Of a stretch of DNA of 6,545 nt, positions 1-5,621 are shown in pieces. The DNA lies in contig CATLIJ010000144.1 in the NCBI GenBank assembly GCA_949948825.1, forward strand, positions 1 through 6,545, in the 5' to 3' direction. Each line of letters begins with the position of its first letter. Within the stretch, counting starts at the first letter, position 1. Source of the DNA: an uncultured Clostridiaceae bacterium (GTDB lineage Bacteria > Bacillota > Clostridia > Lachnospirales > Lachnospiraceae). Below the pieces are notes generated by a model. The model searched no databases. It was not told the origin of the DNA and saw only the letters and a list, made by a program, of their open reading frames with translations. The translations under genes and the position numbers were made by a program.

Positions 1-783
1 GGTCTGCCGGTCTTCCACATGCCCATTCACCCGGTATTCAATCTCATCCCAGTCATCCTTTTCCAGGACAAAGGACCACACATGCTTAAACTGCACCTCC
101 TGGTCTGCCATCTGAAACAGCCGCATATCTCCATTCGGTTCCACTATCTCCAGCCAGACGGTCTCCCCTTCCGGCCCCACATACACATTGCTCCGGCCAG
201 CTCCCCCTTCCGGCTCATCAAACTCTGCAGAAAGCAGGAACTTCCCCTCCTCCTGGTTCCATATGGTGATCTCCACCAGACTCTTACTCTCCTCCGTGCC
301 CTCCATCACCACCAAATCCTGATATCCGTCCAAATTCAAGTCAGACAGAAGAAAATACGACTGCCTCACCTGAGAAGAATCCGTTTGCCTGTCTGTCTTT
401 TTCTTCTTAGACGCCTTTTTGATCTCCGCCTTTACTGCCTTCCGGTACTTATCATAAGCTTCAATCTGAGTTCCCTCCGGCCCCACATACCGGTCGTCCT
501 TGGAAAACGTGTTAAAACACATGGCCCCATCCTCGCCCATATAATATTTTTTTCCGTCTTCCTCATTCTTTACCCAGCCAGTCTTCATTCTTCCGCTTTT
601 ATCCAGATAATAAGTCTTTCCCTCCTCCTCAATCCACTCATCCTTCACCGGATTCCCCGGAGATGTACAGTAAGTCCAGTACTTCCCATTCTCCGACAGC
701 TCCCATTCTCCGGCTGCTGCCGGAAAGGCTCCTGCCATCATCCATGCCAAACTTCCCAATATTAATGCTGCCCGCTTGTTCAC
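1..783 (-). CDS. Secreted cell-wall-binding-repeat protein, partial (C-terminus beyond window)
   Basis: I translated this from the minus strand: 261 codons are open from a GTG start to the left edge, so the C-terminus is missing. An AGGAGGA ribosome binding site lies 7 bases upstream of the GTG; the ATG inside that region stops after three codons. Residues 1-24 form a signal peptide (MNKR, hydrophobic LILGSLAWMMAGAF, then PAAA before GEW). Residues about 26-104 hold aromatic/glycine cell-wall-binding repeats of the choline-binding type (WIEEEGKTYYLDKSGRMKTGW, GKKYYMGEDGAM). A lysine-rich linker covers 113-130. At 148-156, DLNLDGYQD has the spacing of a calcium-binding loop as in EF-hand or VCBS/FG-GAP-like repeats. 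It is likely exported and held on the cell envelope; its activity is unknown. It has its own promoter, divergent from the methyltransferase gene. Export and repeat type are read from sequence; surface attachment is inferred. Confidence 0.85.
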   Translation of the reverse strand, partial: MNKRAALILGSLAWMMAGAFPAAAGEWELSENGKYWTYCTSPGNPVKDEWIEEEGKTYYLDKSGRMKTGWVKNEEDGKKYYMGEDGAMCFNTFSKDDRYVGPEGTQIEAYDKYRKAVKAEIKKASKKKKTDRQTDSSQVRQSYFLLSDLNLDGYQDLVVMEGTEESKSLVEITIWNQEEGKFLLSAEFDEPEGGAGRSNVYVGPEGETVWLEIVEPNGDMRLFQMADQEVQFKHVWSFVLEKDDWDEIEYRVNGHVEDRQT

Positions 784-790
784 TGTCCCA

Positions 791-797
791 TCCTCCT
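791..797 (-). promoter_or_regulatory. Ribosome binding site fixing the GTG start of the cell-wall protein
   Basis: Minus strand AGGAGGA, 7 bases before the GTG at 783. The only nearby ATG (minus strand, overlapping the site) gives a three-codon frame ending in TGA, so the GTG followed directly by a signal peptide is the sensible start. Confidence 0.8.
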
Positions 798-860
798 GAC
801 TGATTTCCACAATTCATGTCTGCTGATTACAGACTATATTTCCCAGTTCTTCTGTCATTT

Positions 861-889
861 ATCATAATCCATTTCCTGTTGTATTTCAA
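861..889 (-). promoter_or_regulatory. Sigma-A type promoter for the cell-wall protein gene
   Basis: On the minus strand, TTGAAA (-35, 884-889) is followed after exactly 17 bases by TATGAT (-10, 861-866). This is one mismatch from consensus in each box. The start of transcription would fall near 854, leaving a leader of about 70 bases. An inverted repeat (CTGTTG, five bases, CAACAG; 876-892) covers the -35 box and could be an operator. Confidence 0.7.
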
Positions 890-950
890 CAGCCTTTTCC
901 AAGTCGTAATCTTTCGTAAGAAAAATGCAAGCTTTTCCTTTTATTCTTCA

Positions 951-979
951 TTGAAACCAATCCGATTTCATGGTATGAT
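951..979 (+). promoter_or_regulatory. Sigma-A type promoter for the methyltransferase gene
   Basis: TTGAAA (-35, 951-956), a 17-base spacer, then TATGAT (-10, 974-979), one mismatch from consensus in each box. Transcription would start near 986, about 60 bases before the coding region. The two hexamers and the spacing are identical to those of the leftward promoter at 861-889. Confidence 0.72.
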
Positions 980-1010
980 TTGATAGAAATTTTATGAAAC
1001 CATTCCGATT
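952..1010 (+). repeat. Imperfect 16-bp direct repeat bracketing the methyltransferase promoter
   Basis: TGAAACCAATCCGATT at 952-967 recurs as TGAAACCATTCCGATT at 995-1010 (15 of 16 identical, repeat period 43 bp, about four helical turns). The first copy overlaps the -35 box and spacer; the second lies just downstream of the expected transcription start. This layout suggests a pair of regulator binding sites; the regulator is not visible in the window. Confidence 0.6.
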
Positions 1011-1020
1011 ATTTTATCGG
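1005..1020 (+). repeat. Short inverted repeat in the methyltransferase leader
   Basis: CCGAT, six T/A bases, ATCGG forms a 5-bp hairpin in the mRNA leader, 24 bases before the start codon. Its left arm is part of the second direct-repeat copy. It could be an operator half-site pair or be incidental. Confidence 0.35.
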
Positions 1021-1043
1021 TAACAGTATATTATGAGGAGTCC

Positions 1044-2363
1044 ATGCAAATGAACAGAAACACATACATAGACTTTTTTTCTGGTTGCGGAGGCTTGTCA
1101 TTAGGTCTTGGCTTTGCAGGCTGGCATGGCGTCTTTGCTATCGAAAAGGACCCAATGGCATACAAGTCCTTTCAGCATAACCTGGTAGCAAAAGACGCTC
1201 CATACAGGCATTTCTCTCACTGGCCTGAATGGCTTACCCAGGAACCACATACCATTGAGGATCTTTTGGAAAATGATCGTATTTTAAACCATTTAAAAGC
1301 TCTGAAAGGACAAATCACTCTTATTGCAGGAGGACCGCCCTGCCAGGGATTTTCCGTTGCAGGTTCCCGCAATGGAAAGGACCCCCGCAATCTGCTGGTA
1401 TTTAAACAAATTAAAGCTGTAGAGATGGTAAGACCGCCATTTGCCATTGTAGAAAATGTAGAAGGCTTCCAAAAAAAATTTGTCTGCCGCCCAAATGAAG
1501 AAGCTTTCGTCAGCGTTGCCCAGGAAGCCATGGAAGAATTTCGCCGCATTGGTTACAATGCAGGCAAAGTAACCATCAATGCTGCTGATTACGGCGTTCC
1601 TCAATTAAGAAAAAGAGTTATTCTATTTGCAGTTTCAAAAGAATATATTGGGGATATTTTTGTAGAAGATTTACTCAATGATATTTTAAATGAAGTCAGC
1701 CAAATACAGCGAAAAGAGCTCCATCTCCCCACAGATCATTATGTAACGGTCCAGGATGCCATCAGTGATCTTGCAGGTGATGAAATCGTGGAAGAACCGG
1801 AATTTCCCAGTTATCAGACATGTAAATATCTTCCACCTGCAAGCGAGTACCAAAAGCTAATGAGAAAAAATATGGAAACAGAGGAAATTCCCTCCTCCCA
1901 CCGTTTTAACAAACATGGAGAGCGGATTGTCGCCTTATATCAAAAAGCAATTCACACTCAGCCTCCAGGACGGGTCAGCAAGGAATTTCTCTTTTCCAAT
2001 GGATGTCATTCCAACAAAAGATACATACTGGACACAAAAAAACCCTGTTCCACAGTTACAACAGCGCCTGAAGAACTGATTCATTTTAAAACTCCCCGGT
2101 GTGTCACTTTAAGGGAAATGGCCAGACTTCAGTCTTTCCCTGATAACTTCCGCTTTTATGGCAGATATACCCTTAACGGACCAGCAAGAGGCATTGATGT
2201 TCCAAGGAATGCCCAAATTGGTAATGCAGTTCCACCTCTTGTGGGGAGAGCTCTAGGAATGGCCCTGAAAAAAATTAAAACTATGGTAGAGACCAAAGAT
2301 CCTTGTCTGGAAAATTATCATTTTCATCTTAATGCCAAAACAAATAACTATTCATTTTTCTGA
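1044..2363 (+). CDS. DNA (cytosine-5-)-methyltransferase of a type II restriction-modification system
   Basis: Transfers a methyl group from S-adenosylmethionine to carbon 5 of cytosine in a specific DNA site, protecting host DNA from the partner nuclease. All landmark motifs of the family are in order: motif I DFFSGCGGLSLG (10-21), motif IV GGPPCQGFS with catalytic Cys100, motif VI ENV (137-139), motif VIII QLRKR (187-191), a variable target-recognition region about 200-345, motif IX TLREMARLQSFP (355-366) and motif X QIGNAVPPLVGRAL (391-404). At 439 residues it is normal length and looks intact. It begins almost directly with motif I, so it lacks the N-terminal helix-turn-helix extension some self-regulating relatives carry. 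GAGGAG at 1035-1040 serves either this ATG or the one at 1050 (437 residues), whose spacing is also good. The gene is visibly more A/T-rich than its flagellar neighbours, consistent with transfer. The recognition site cannot be read from sequence. Confidence 0.95.
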   Translation: MQMNRNTYIDFFSGCGGLSLGLGFAGWHGVFAIEKDPMAYKSFQHNLVAKDAPYRHFSHWPEWLTQEPHTIEDLLENDRILNHLKALKGQITLIAGGPPCQGFSVAGSRNGKDPRNLLVFKQIKAVEMVRPPFAIVENVEGFQKKFVCRPNEEAFVSVAQEAMEEFRRIGYNAGKVTINAADYGVPQLRKRVILFAVSKEYIGDIFVEDLLNDILNEVSQIQRKELHLPTDHYVTVQDAISDLAGDEIVEEPEFPSYQTCKYLPPASEYQKLMRKNMETEEIPSSHRFNKHGERIVALYQKAIHTQPPGRVSKEFLFSNGCHSNKRYILDTKKPCSTVTTAPEELIHFKTPRCVTLREMARLQSFPDNFRFYGRYTLNGPARGIDVPRNAQIGNAVPPLVGRALGMALKKIKTMVETKDPCLENYHFHLNAKTNNYSFF

Positions 2364-2368
2364 ATCTG

Positions 2369-2407
2369 ATCCGGCAAAAACAATGCGGTTTCTTGCCGGA
2401 TATTTTT
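2369..2407 (+). terminator. Terminator between the convergent methyltransferase and endonuclease genes
   Basis: ATCCGGCAA (2369-2377) pairs perfectly with TTGCCGGAT (2393-2401). Inner AAAC (2378-2381) and GTTT (2388-2391) can extend the stem past one bulged base. A T-rich run (TATTTTTATT) follows on the plus strand, starting within the last stem bases, so it should stop methyltransferase transcription. On the minus strand no good T-run follows, so it is weaker for the nuclease transcript. Confidence 0.7.
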
Positions 2408-3179
2408 ATTCATCCTCTTTATGCACCTTCTCCTTCTCAAGCTCATTCTCAATTAAAGAGATTACAATTTCATTCGGATCTTTGTGGATTCGTTCTGCAT
2501 ATGCCCGTAATCTTTGAATTAAATCCCCTGGAATATGGAATGGTTTATATTTTTCTGGATATGCCCAACTACATTGCCCACAATTCAGCTGACAATCTCT
2601 GCAGGCTGTACTCTTAAAATTATTGCATTCATCACATAATGGCTGCCAGTTATCCAGATCATCCCCTCCTCCCCGCAGCCTTGGAATCTTATGATCCTGC
2701 TGAAATCTCTTATCCCTTGGAGAACGTCCACATACAGCACATTTCCACTGATAACGGCTCAATACAGCATTCCATTCCGAATCCTTCAGATGAATTCGGA
2801 GAATCCTTTTACTGGAAATCGTTGTGTGAATCAGCTGATATTTATTTCCTCCCTTAACAATTCCCAAAAAACCCTCTTCTCCCTGCAGCTCACGAACCCG
2901 CCGGAACGTATCTACATACGGTTTTCCCCTGTACTCATCAATGGCCCTTCTTAGCTTGGCTTCCTCCACCAAAGGTCCTGGAATACCATGTCCCTTTGGC
3001 CACAAGGTCTTTAGGATAACCTGATAATACTCCTTATTCGTCCTGCTGGGAGAAACAAAACCTTCTGCTGCTTCCCGCAGCCATTTCTCCCGGTCAACGG
3101 ATGAATCCGGATTTGGATTTGGCTCCACTAATGGCATATAGGATATTCTTGCATGACTTTTTTTATTATTCTTTGGCAT
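2406..3179 (-). CDS. HNH-family restriction endonuclease, partner of the cytosine methyltransferase
   Basis: Likely cuts unmethylated DNA at the site modified by its neighbour. The 257 residues have an N-terminal half with a helix-rich region (WPKGHGIPGPLVEEAKLRRA, about 60-79) probably used in DNA binding. A zinc-bound HNH domain follows: CAVC (Cys147, Cys150), QQDHKIPRLRGGGDDLDNW with His163 and Asn177, and LCDECNN (Cys182, Cys185, Asn186), so the third position is Asn rather than His. Right after come four more cysteines, Cys193-x2-Cys196-x3-Cys200-x2-Cys203, then WAYPEKYKP, suggesting a second zinc site. The C-terminal tail is highly charged. I start at ATG 3179 because AAAGGAG lies 7 bases upstream; the TTG at 3182 is too close to that site. 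The nuclease is assigned from the HNH motif and from convergent pairing with the methyltransferase; specificity is unknown. No frameshift is seen, so it is probably active. Confidence 0.9.
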   Translation of the reverse strand: MPKNNKKSHARISYMPLVEPNPNPDSSVDREKWLREAAEGFVSPSRTNKEYYQVILKTLWPKGHGIPGPLVEEAKLRRAIDEYRGKPYVDTFRRVRELQGEEGFLGIVKGGNKYQLIHTTISSKRILRIHLKDSEWNAVLSRYQWKCAVCGRSPRDKRFQQDHKIPRLRGGGDDLDNWQPLCDECNNFKSTACRDCQLNCGQCSWAYPEKYKPFHIPGDLIQRLRAYAERIHKDPNEIVISLIENELEKEKVHKEDE

Positions 3180-3186
3180 CAACCCT

Positions 3187-3193
3187 CTCCTTT
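3187..3193 (-). promoter_or_regulatory. Ribosome binding site of the HNH endonuclease gene
   Basis: Minus strand AAAGGAG, 7 bases before ATG 3179 and only 4 before the alternative TTG at 3182. This favours the ATG start. Confidence 0.7.
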
Positions 3194-3249
3194 ACTCCAT
3201 TTCAACGCTCTTCTCAAATCTTCCTCTTTTTTCCTAAACCATGTACATT

Positions 3250-3320
3250 AAAAAATGCAAGAATCCGGCAAAACACGCCCTCCGGGGGCGCATCTCACCG
3301 GATTTACTCTTTCTTTTTTT
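3250..3320. terminator. Possible terminator or attenuator hairpin upstream of the nuclease gene
   Basis: AATCCGG (3262-3268) pairs with CCGGATT (3298-3304), enclosing an inner stem CGCCC (3276-3280) / GGGCG (3286-3290). A T-rich tract follows on the plus strand (3303-3320), and six T's follow on the minus strand (opposite 3250-3255), so it could act in either direction. On the minus strand it would block read-through from cheV into the nuclease gene, or act as a leader attenuator if the nuclease promoter lies further upstream. Confidence 0.45.
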
Positions 3321-3344
3321 GTTCGTTATGGTTCACAGAGGCAT

Positions 3345-3373
3345 CTTCTTGTCTGTCTTTGACAGACAAGAAG
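3345..3373. repeat. Perfect 13-bp hairpin
   Basis: CTTCTTGTCTGTC, a TTT loop, then GACAGACAAGAAG. The pairing is perfect and the loop minimal. No T-run follows on either strand, so it is not a classic terminator. It abuts the next hairpin without any spacer. Confidence 0.7.
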
Positions 3374-3393
3374 CATCGGGCGTTCGCCCGATG
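3374..3393. repeat. Perfect 9-bp GC-rich hairpin
   Basis: CATCGGGCG, TT, CGCCCGATG; a perfect inverted repeat placed between the 13-bp and 22-bp hairpins. Its last base (3393) is also the first base of the larger hairpin's arm. Confidence 0.65.
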
Positions 3394-3457
3394 GGGAAAA
3401 ACGGCTCAAAACAGTCTTACAAGCAAGCTTGACACCTGTTTTGAGCCGTTTTTCCCC
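3393..3457. terminator. Long 22-bp hairpin, probable bidirectional terminator of the flagellar/chemotaxis operon
   Basis: Positions 3393-3414 are perfectly complementary to 3436-3457 (22 bp), with a 21-base loop that contains the palindrome CAAGCTTG. The inner stem (CGGCTCAAAACAG / CTGTTTTGAGCCG) is flanked by AAAAA and TTTTT, so a terminator-like T-run follows it on both strands. It begins 19 bases after the cheV stop codon, as expected for the end of the operon. The outer GGGG/CCCC pairs and the two abutting hairpins are more than a simple terminator needs. Confidence 0.65.
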
Positions 3458-3476
3458 GCCCCGCGAACTGTAACTT

Positions 3477-4424
3477 TTATTCCTCCAGCTTAGCCAGATT
3501 CTCCTGGAAACGCTCCAGCAGCTTATCAATTACATGCACCAGATTACCGATCTCCGGCTTGGTCAGCTGCTCATCCGCACCCAGGGTAGCTCCCTTAATC
3601 CGCATCTGATCATCAATCAGAGAGGAGAAGATCACCACTGGCAGCAGCTTCAGCCGCGGATCATCCTTCACCAGCTTGGTGAGCCGGTGTCCGTCCATCT
3701 TCGGCATCTCAATATCCGTGATAATCAGATTCACCTTATCATACAAATCAGAATCATGGCGAATGGACTCCAGATAATCCCAGGCCTCCTGACCATTGTT
3801 AAAGTTGGTCACATTGGTAAAGCCTGCCCGCTGCAGAGCTTCGTCAATCATCTTCTGCAGCAGAATGGAATCCTCTGCAATCACCAGAGGCTTGTCACAG
3901 ATGGAGCGGTCGCCCATCTGATCCACCTCGGAAAGCTGGATGGCCGTCTCAGGAGCAATCTCCGCCACAATCTTCTCAAAGTCAAGAATCGTCACCAATT
4001 CTCCCGCACACTGGGCAATGCCTGTGGCCACGCCCTCTTCCCCATGGCTTAAGGTTTTGTCCGGCTTCTGAATGTCATTCCAGGAGATCCGGCTGATTCC
4101 CTCAATGCTCTGCACCCGGAACGCCACGGTCATCTTATTAAAGTTTGTCACAATAAACAGATCCCTGGGCTTGTGTTCCAGACATTCGTCCGTAAGATAA
4201 AAACCAAGATCAATCACAGTAATCAAAGTGTCCCTGGGCTTAAAAATACCCTCTACAGCAGGATGAGCATGAGGCATGGCTTTTACCTTCTCTGCCATCA
4301 TAATCTCCTTTACCTTAGCCACATTGATCCCATAAAATTCGCCCTGAATGGTGAATTTCATAATCTCAATCTCATTGGTCCCCGATTCCAGTAAGATACC
4401 TTCTTTTTCTTTTTCCAACTTCAT
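3477..4424 (-). CDS. cheV: Chemotaxis coupling protein CheV (CheW domain plus receiver domain)
   Basis: Couples chemoreceptors to the CheA kinase and tunes the signal through phosphorylation of its receiver domain, in the cytoplasmic receptor array. Its 315 residues match the family's usual size. The CheW-like domain spans about 15-160 (KFTIQGEFYGINVAKVKEIM at 23-42, LITVIDLGFYL at 67-77, LVTILDFEKI at 143-152). The receiver domain spans about 178-305 and has all key residues: acidic pair Glu184-Asp185 (VIAEDS), phosphoacceptor Asp237 (IITDIEMPKMDG), Ser267/Ser268 at the switch position and Lys289 in LTKPE. The ATG is preceded by GAGGAG. It is the last gene of the flagellar/chemotaxis run, 60 bases after cheD, and ends just before a strong hairpin. 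CheV is known from Bacillus and enteric bacteria as a CheW-receiver fusion; the assignment here is clear from the domain order. Confidence 0.95.
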   Translation of the reverse strand: MKLEKEKEGILLESGTNEIEIMKFTIQGEFYGINVAKVKEIMMAEKVKAMPHAHPAVEGIFKPRDTLITVIDLGFYLTDECLEHKPRDLFIVTNFNKMTVAFRVQSIEGISRISWNDIQKPDKTLSHGEEGVATGIAQCAGELVTILDFEKIVAEIAPETAIQLSEVDQMGDRSICDKPLVIAEDSILLQKMIDEALQRAGFTNVTNFNNGQEAWDYLESIRHDSDLYDKVNLIITDIEMPKMDGHRLTKLVKDDPRLKLLPVVIFSSLIDDQMRIKGATLGADEQLTKPEIGNLVHVIDKLLERFQENLAKLEE

Positions 4425-4484
4425 ACTCTCCTCTCTGTTAAAACATGTTCCCTTTTCCTTTGTTTCTGAATCCGGAAAAAGCCG

Positions 4485-4970
4485 TTACAAATGTTTCTCC
4501 GGCCTTCCCACTGTGCGGATAATCACATCCCCGGTGGCAACATCTAAAAGCATGGTCCGGGCATAAGCTCCGCCGGTATCCTCCGCCGAAATGCGCATCC
4601 GCTCCTCCATTAAAACCTTCTTTACCATTGCTGCATTTCTCTGACCGATGTTCCCAAAATCCATATTGCCCTTGATATCGAACATCTTGGCCCCTCCTGC
4701 AATCTTTACGATGGTTCTGCTTTTCACCATGCCAAAGGCCGAAAGCTTACGGATCATCTCACGAATCCCGCTGTCCGCATATTTAAACACCCTCGGATCA
4801 TTTGGATCGGTTTTGTTTGGCAGCATTATGTGCAGCAGGCTGCCCAGCTTCAAGACCGGATCGTAAAAGGTAATCCCAATGCAGGAACCAAGGGCGTATG
4901 TAATCACAGTACCGCTTCCCCTGGTAAACTTCATATCGCCGATCCCTACTTTTAAGTCCTTCTCCGCCAT
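4485..4970 (-). CDS. cheD: Chemoreceptor glutamine deamidase CheD
   Basis: Deamidates specific glutamines on methyl-accepting chemoreceptors and, in Bacillus-type systems, binds CheC and stimulates its phosphatase activity. Numbering from ATG 4970 (161 residues), the catalytic triad is recognisable: Cys30 in TYALGSCIG, His47 in LLHIMLP, and Thr24 six residues before the cysteine as in the Thermotoga enzyme. KIAGGAKMF (89-97) and NIGQRNAAMV (106-115) are further CheD signature stretches. I prefer the ATG because AGGAG lies 7 bases upstream; an in-frame GTG at 4973 sits only 4 bases from that site and would add one residue. The start overlaps the cheC stop by one base (TGATG), which supports translational coupling and matches the known physical pairing of the two proteins. 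Confidence 0.95.
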   Translation of the reverse strand: MAEKDLKVGIGDMKFTRGSGTVITYALGSCIGITFYDPVLKLGSLLHIMLPNKTDPNDPRVFKYADSGIREMIRKLSAFGMVKSRTIVKIAGGAKMFDIKGNMDFGNIGQRNAAMVKKVLMEERMRISAEDTGGAYARTMLLDVATGDVIIRTVGRPEKHL

Positions 4971-5590
4971 CACAAAACTCCTAATCTCTCTAAGATGCTG
5001 TTAAGGGACGCAATATCCGGAAGCATCAAGAGCCCGTCTGAGAATTTAGTTCCCTCAATTATAAATTCTGCGTTAATATACATAAGCTTATCGGTCTCAT
5101 AACCATATTCTGCAATAGGAACCGTCAGAATTCCTCCCAGCATATTCACCGTAGAGCTGGGTACGGACAAGTCAATCTCCACTCCTACCAGTTGTGTAAA
5201 TGCATTCACATAAGAGCAGATAATAATATTCCCCACTTCCTCAAGAGCAGAATAGGCAAGCTCATCCAGCTCTGAAAAAGACTGATAGGTTCTTCCGATT
5301 AATCTTCCAAGCACCTCATTGGCCAGATCCATCTTAAAGATAAACAGCATCAGCCCATTAATCTCATTCGACATCTGAACCAATGTGGCCACCACCAGCT
5401 CCTCAATATTTCCAATCTGATTTACCGTCTCCTCATATCCAAGGACACTGACCTCCGGAATGGAAATCCTTACCTCCTTCTGCAGAAGCTTTGACAAAGC
5501 AGTTGCAGCGTGGCTGGTGCCGATGCTGCTGATCTCTTTCATCACATCCAGTTCCTGAAGATTCATGTCCTCATAGCTTTTCAGTTTCAT
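4970..5590 (-). CDS. cheC: CheY-phosphate phosphatase CheC
   Basis: Removes phosphate from CheY-P and partners with CheD in chemotactic adaptation. The 206-residue protein has the two pseudo-symmetric family motifs (D/S-x3-E-x2-N-x22-P). The second is intact: Ser114, Glu118, Asn121 and Pro144 (SALEEVGN ... SVP). The first has Asp15, Glu19 and Pro45 in register, but Ser22 where the catalytic asparagine should be (KEISSIGTSHAATAL instead of the usual EIGN), so it probably works mainly through one site. The C-terminal stretch ending RLGVL overlaps cheD by one base. Two purine-rich sites precede the ATG: GAGG 6 bases away and AGGAGG 13 bases away. It lies 31 bases downstream of the flgG-like gene in the same operon. 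The rod-switch relative FliY is much longer and CheX has a single site, so CheC is the best fit. Confidence 0.93.
   Translation of the reverse strand: MKLKSYEDMNLQELDVMKEISSIGTSHAATALSKLLQKEVRISIPEVSVLGYEETVNQIGNIEELVVATLVQMSNEINGLMLFIFKMDLANEVLGRLIGRTYQSFSELDELAYSALEEVGNIIICSYVNAFTQLVGVEIDLSVPSSTVNMLGGILTVPIAEYGYETDKLMYINAEFIIEGTKFSDGLLMLPDIASLNSILERLGVL
4978..4982 (-). promoter_or_regulatory. Ribosome binding site of cheD, inside the end of cheC
   Basis: Minus strand AGGAG within the last cheC codons, 7 bases from ATG 4970 and 4 bases from GTG 4973. It decides in favour of the ATG and places cheD initiation on the message still being read for cheC. Confidence 0.65.
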
Positions 5591-5621
5591 TGATTTCCTC
5601 TGGCCTCCTATCCGTTATGGG

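Larger units (their letters stand above)
784..1043. other. Divergent intergenic control region
   Basis: These 260 bases separate the leftward cell-wall protein gene from the rightward methyltransferase gene. They hold both promoters (-35 boxes about 60 bp apart, pointing away from each other), an inverted repeat over the leftward -35, a direct repeat around the rightward promoter, and short hairpin-forming repeats at 818-834 and 1005-1020. I see no small gene or tRNA in this stretch. Confidence 0.65.
3180..3476. other. Hairpin-rich non-coding region between the restriction module and cheV
   Basis: 297 bases with no convincing gene; the open frames seen here have no ribosome binding site and no recognisable protein. 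It contains the nuclease ribosome binding site, a two-part stem at 3262-3304 flanked by A and T runs, and three perfect hairpins that abut from 3345 to 3457. I could not find a clear promoter for the nuclease on the minus strand; only weak matches are present near 3225-3270. Confidence 0.6.

Noticed and set aside
19..765. Plus-strand open frame of 248 codons
   Set aside because: It is antisense to the secreted cell-wall protein. Its translation is rich in Pro, Leu, His and Arg with no domain, while the opposite strand gives a signal peptide and ordered repeats behind a good ribosome binding site.
3225..3270. Possible promoter for the HNH endonuclease (minus strand TTGCCG or TTGCAT with a downstream A/T-rich box)
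   Set aside because: Neither candidate has a -10 box with more than about half the consensus bases at proper spacing, so I do not list it as a feature.
3374..3457. CRISPR-like array of palindromic repeats
   Set aside because: The three hairpins differ in sequence and length and have no unique spacers between identical repeats; no cas gene is present.
3101..3529. Open frames on both strands across the hairpin region
   Set aside because: They run through palindromes and into neighbouring genes, have no ribosome binding site and low-complexity translations (Phe/Ser/Leu or Arg/Ser rich).
4425..4484. Possible terminator or promoter between cheD and cheV
   Set aside because: Only a 3-bp stem around a T-run is visible and no promoter boxes at proper spacing. 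The 60-base gap most likely just carries the cheV ribosome binding site.
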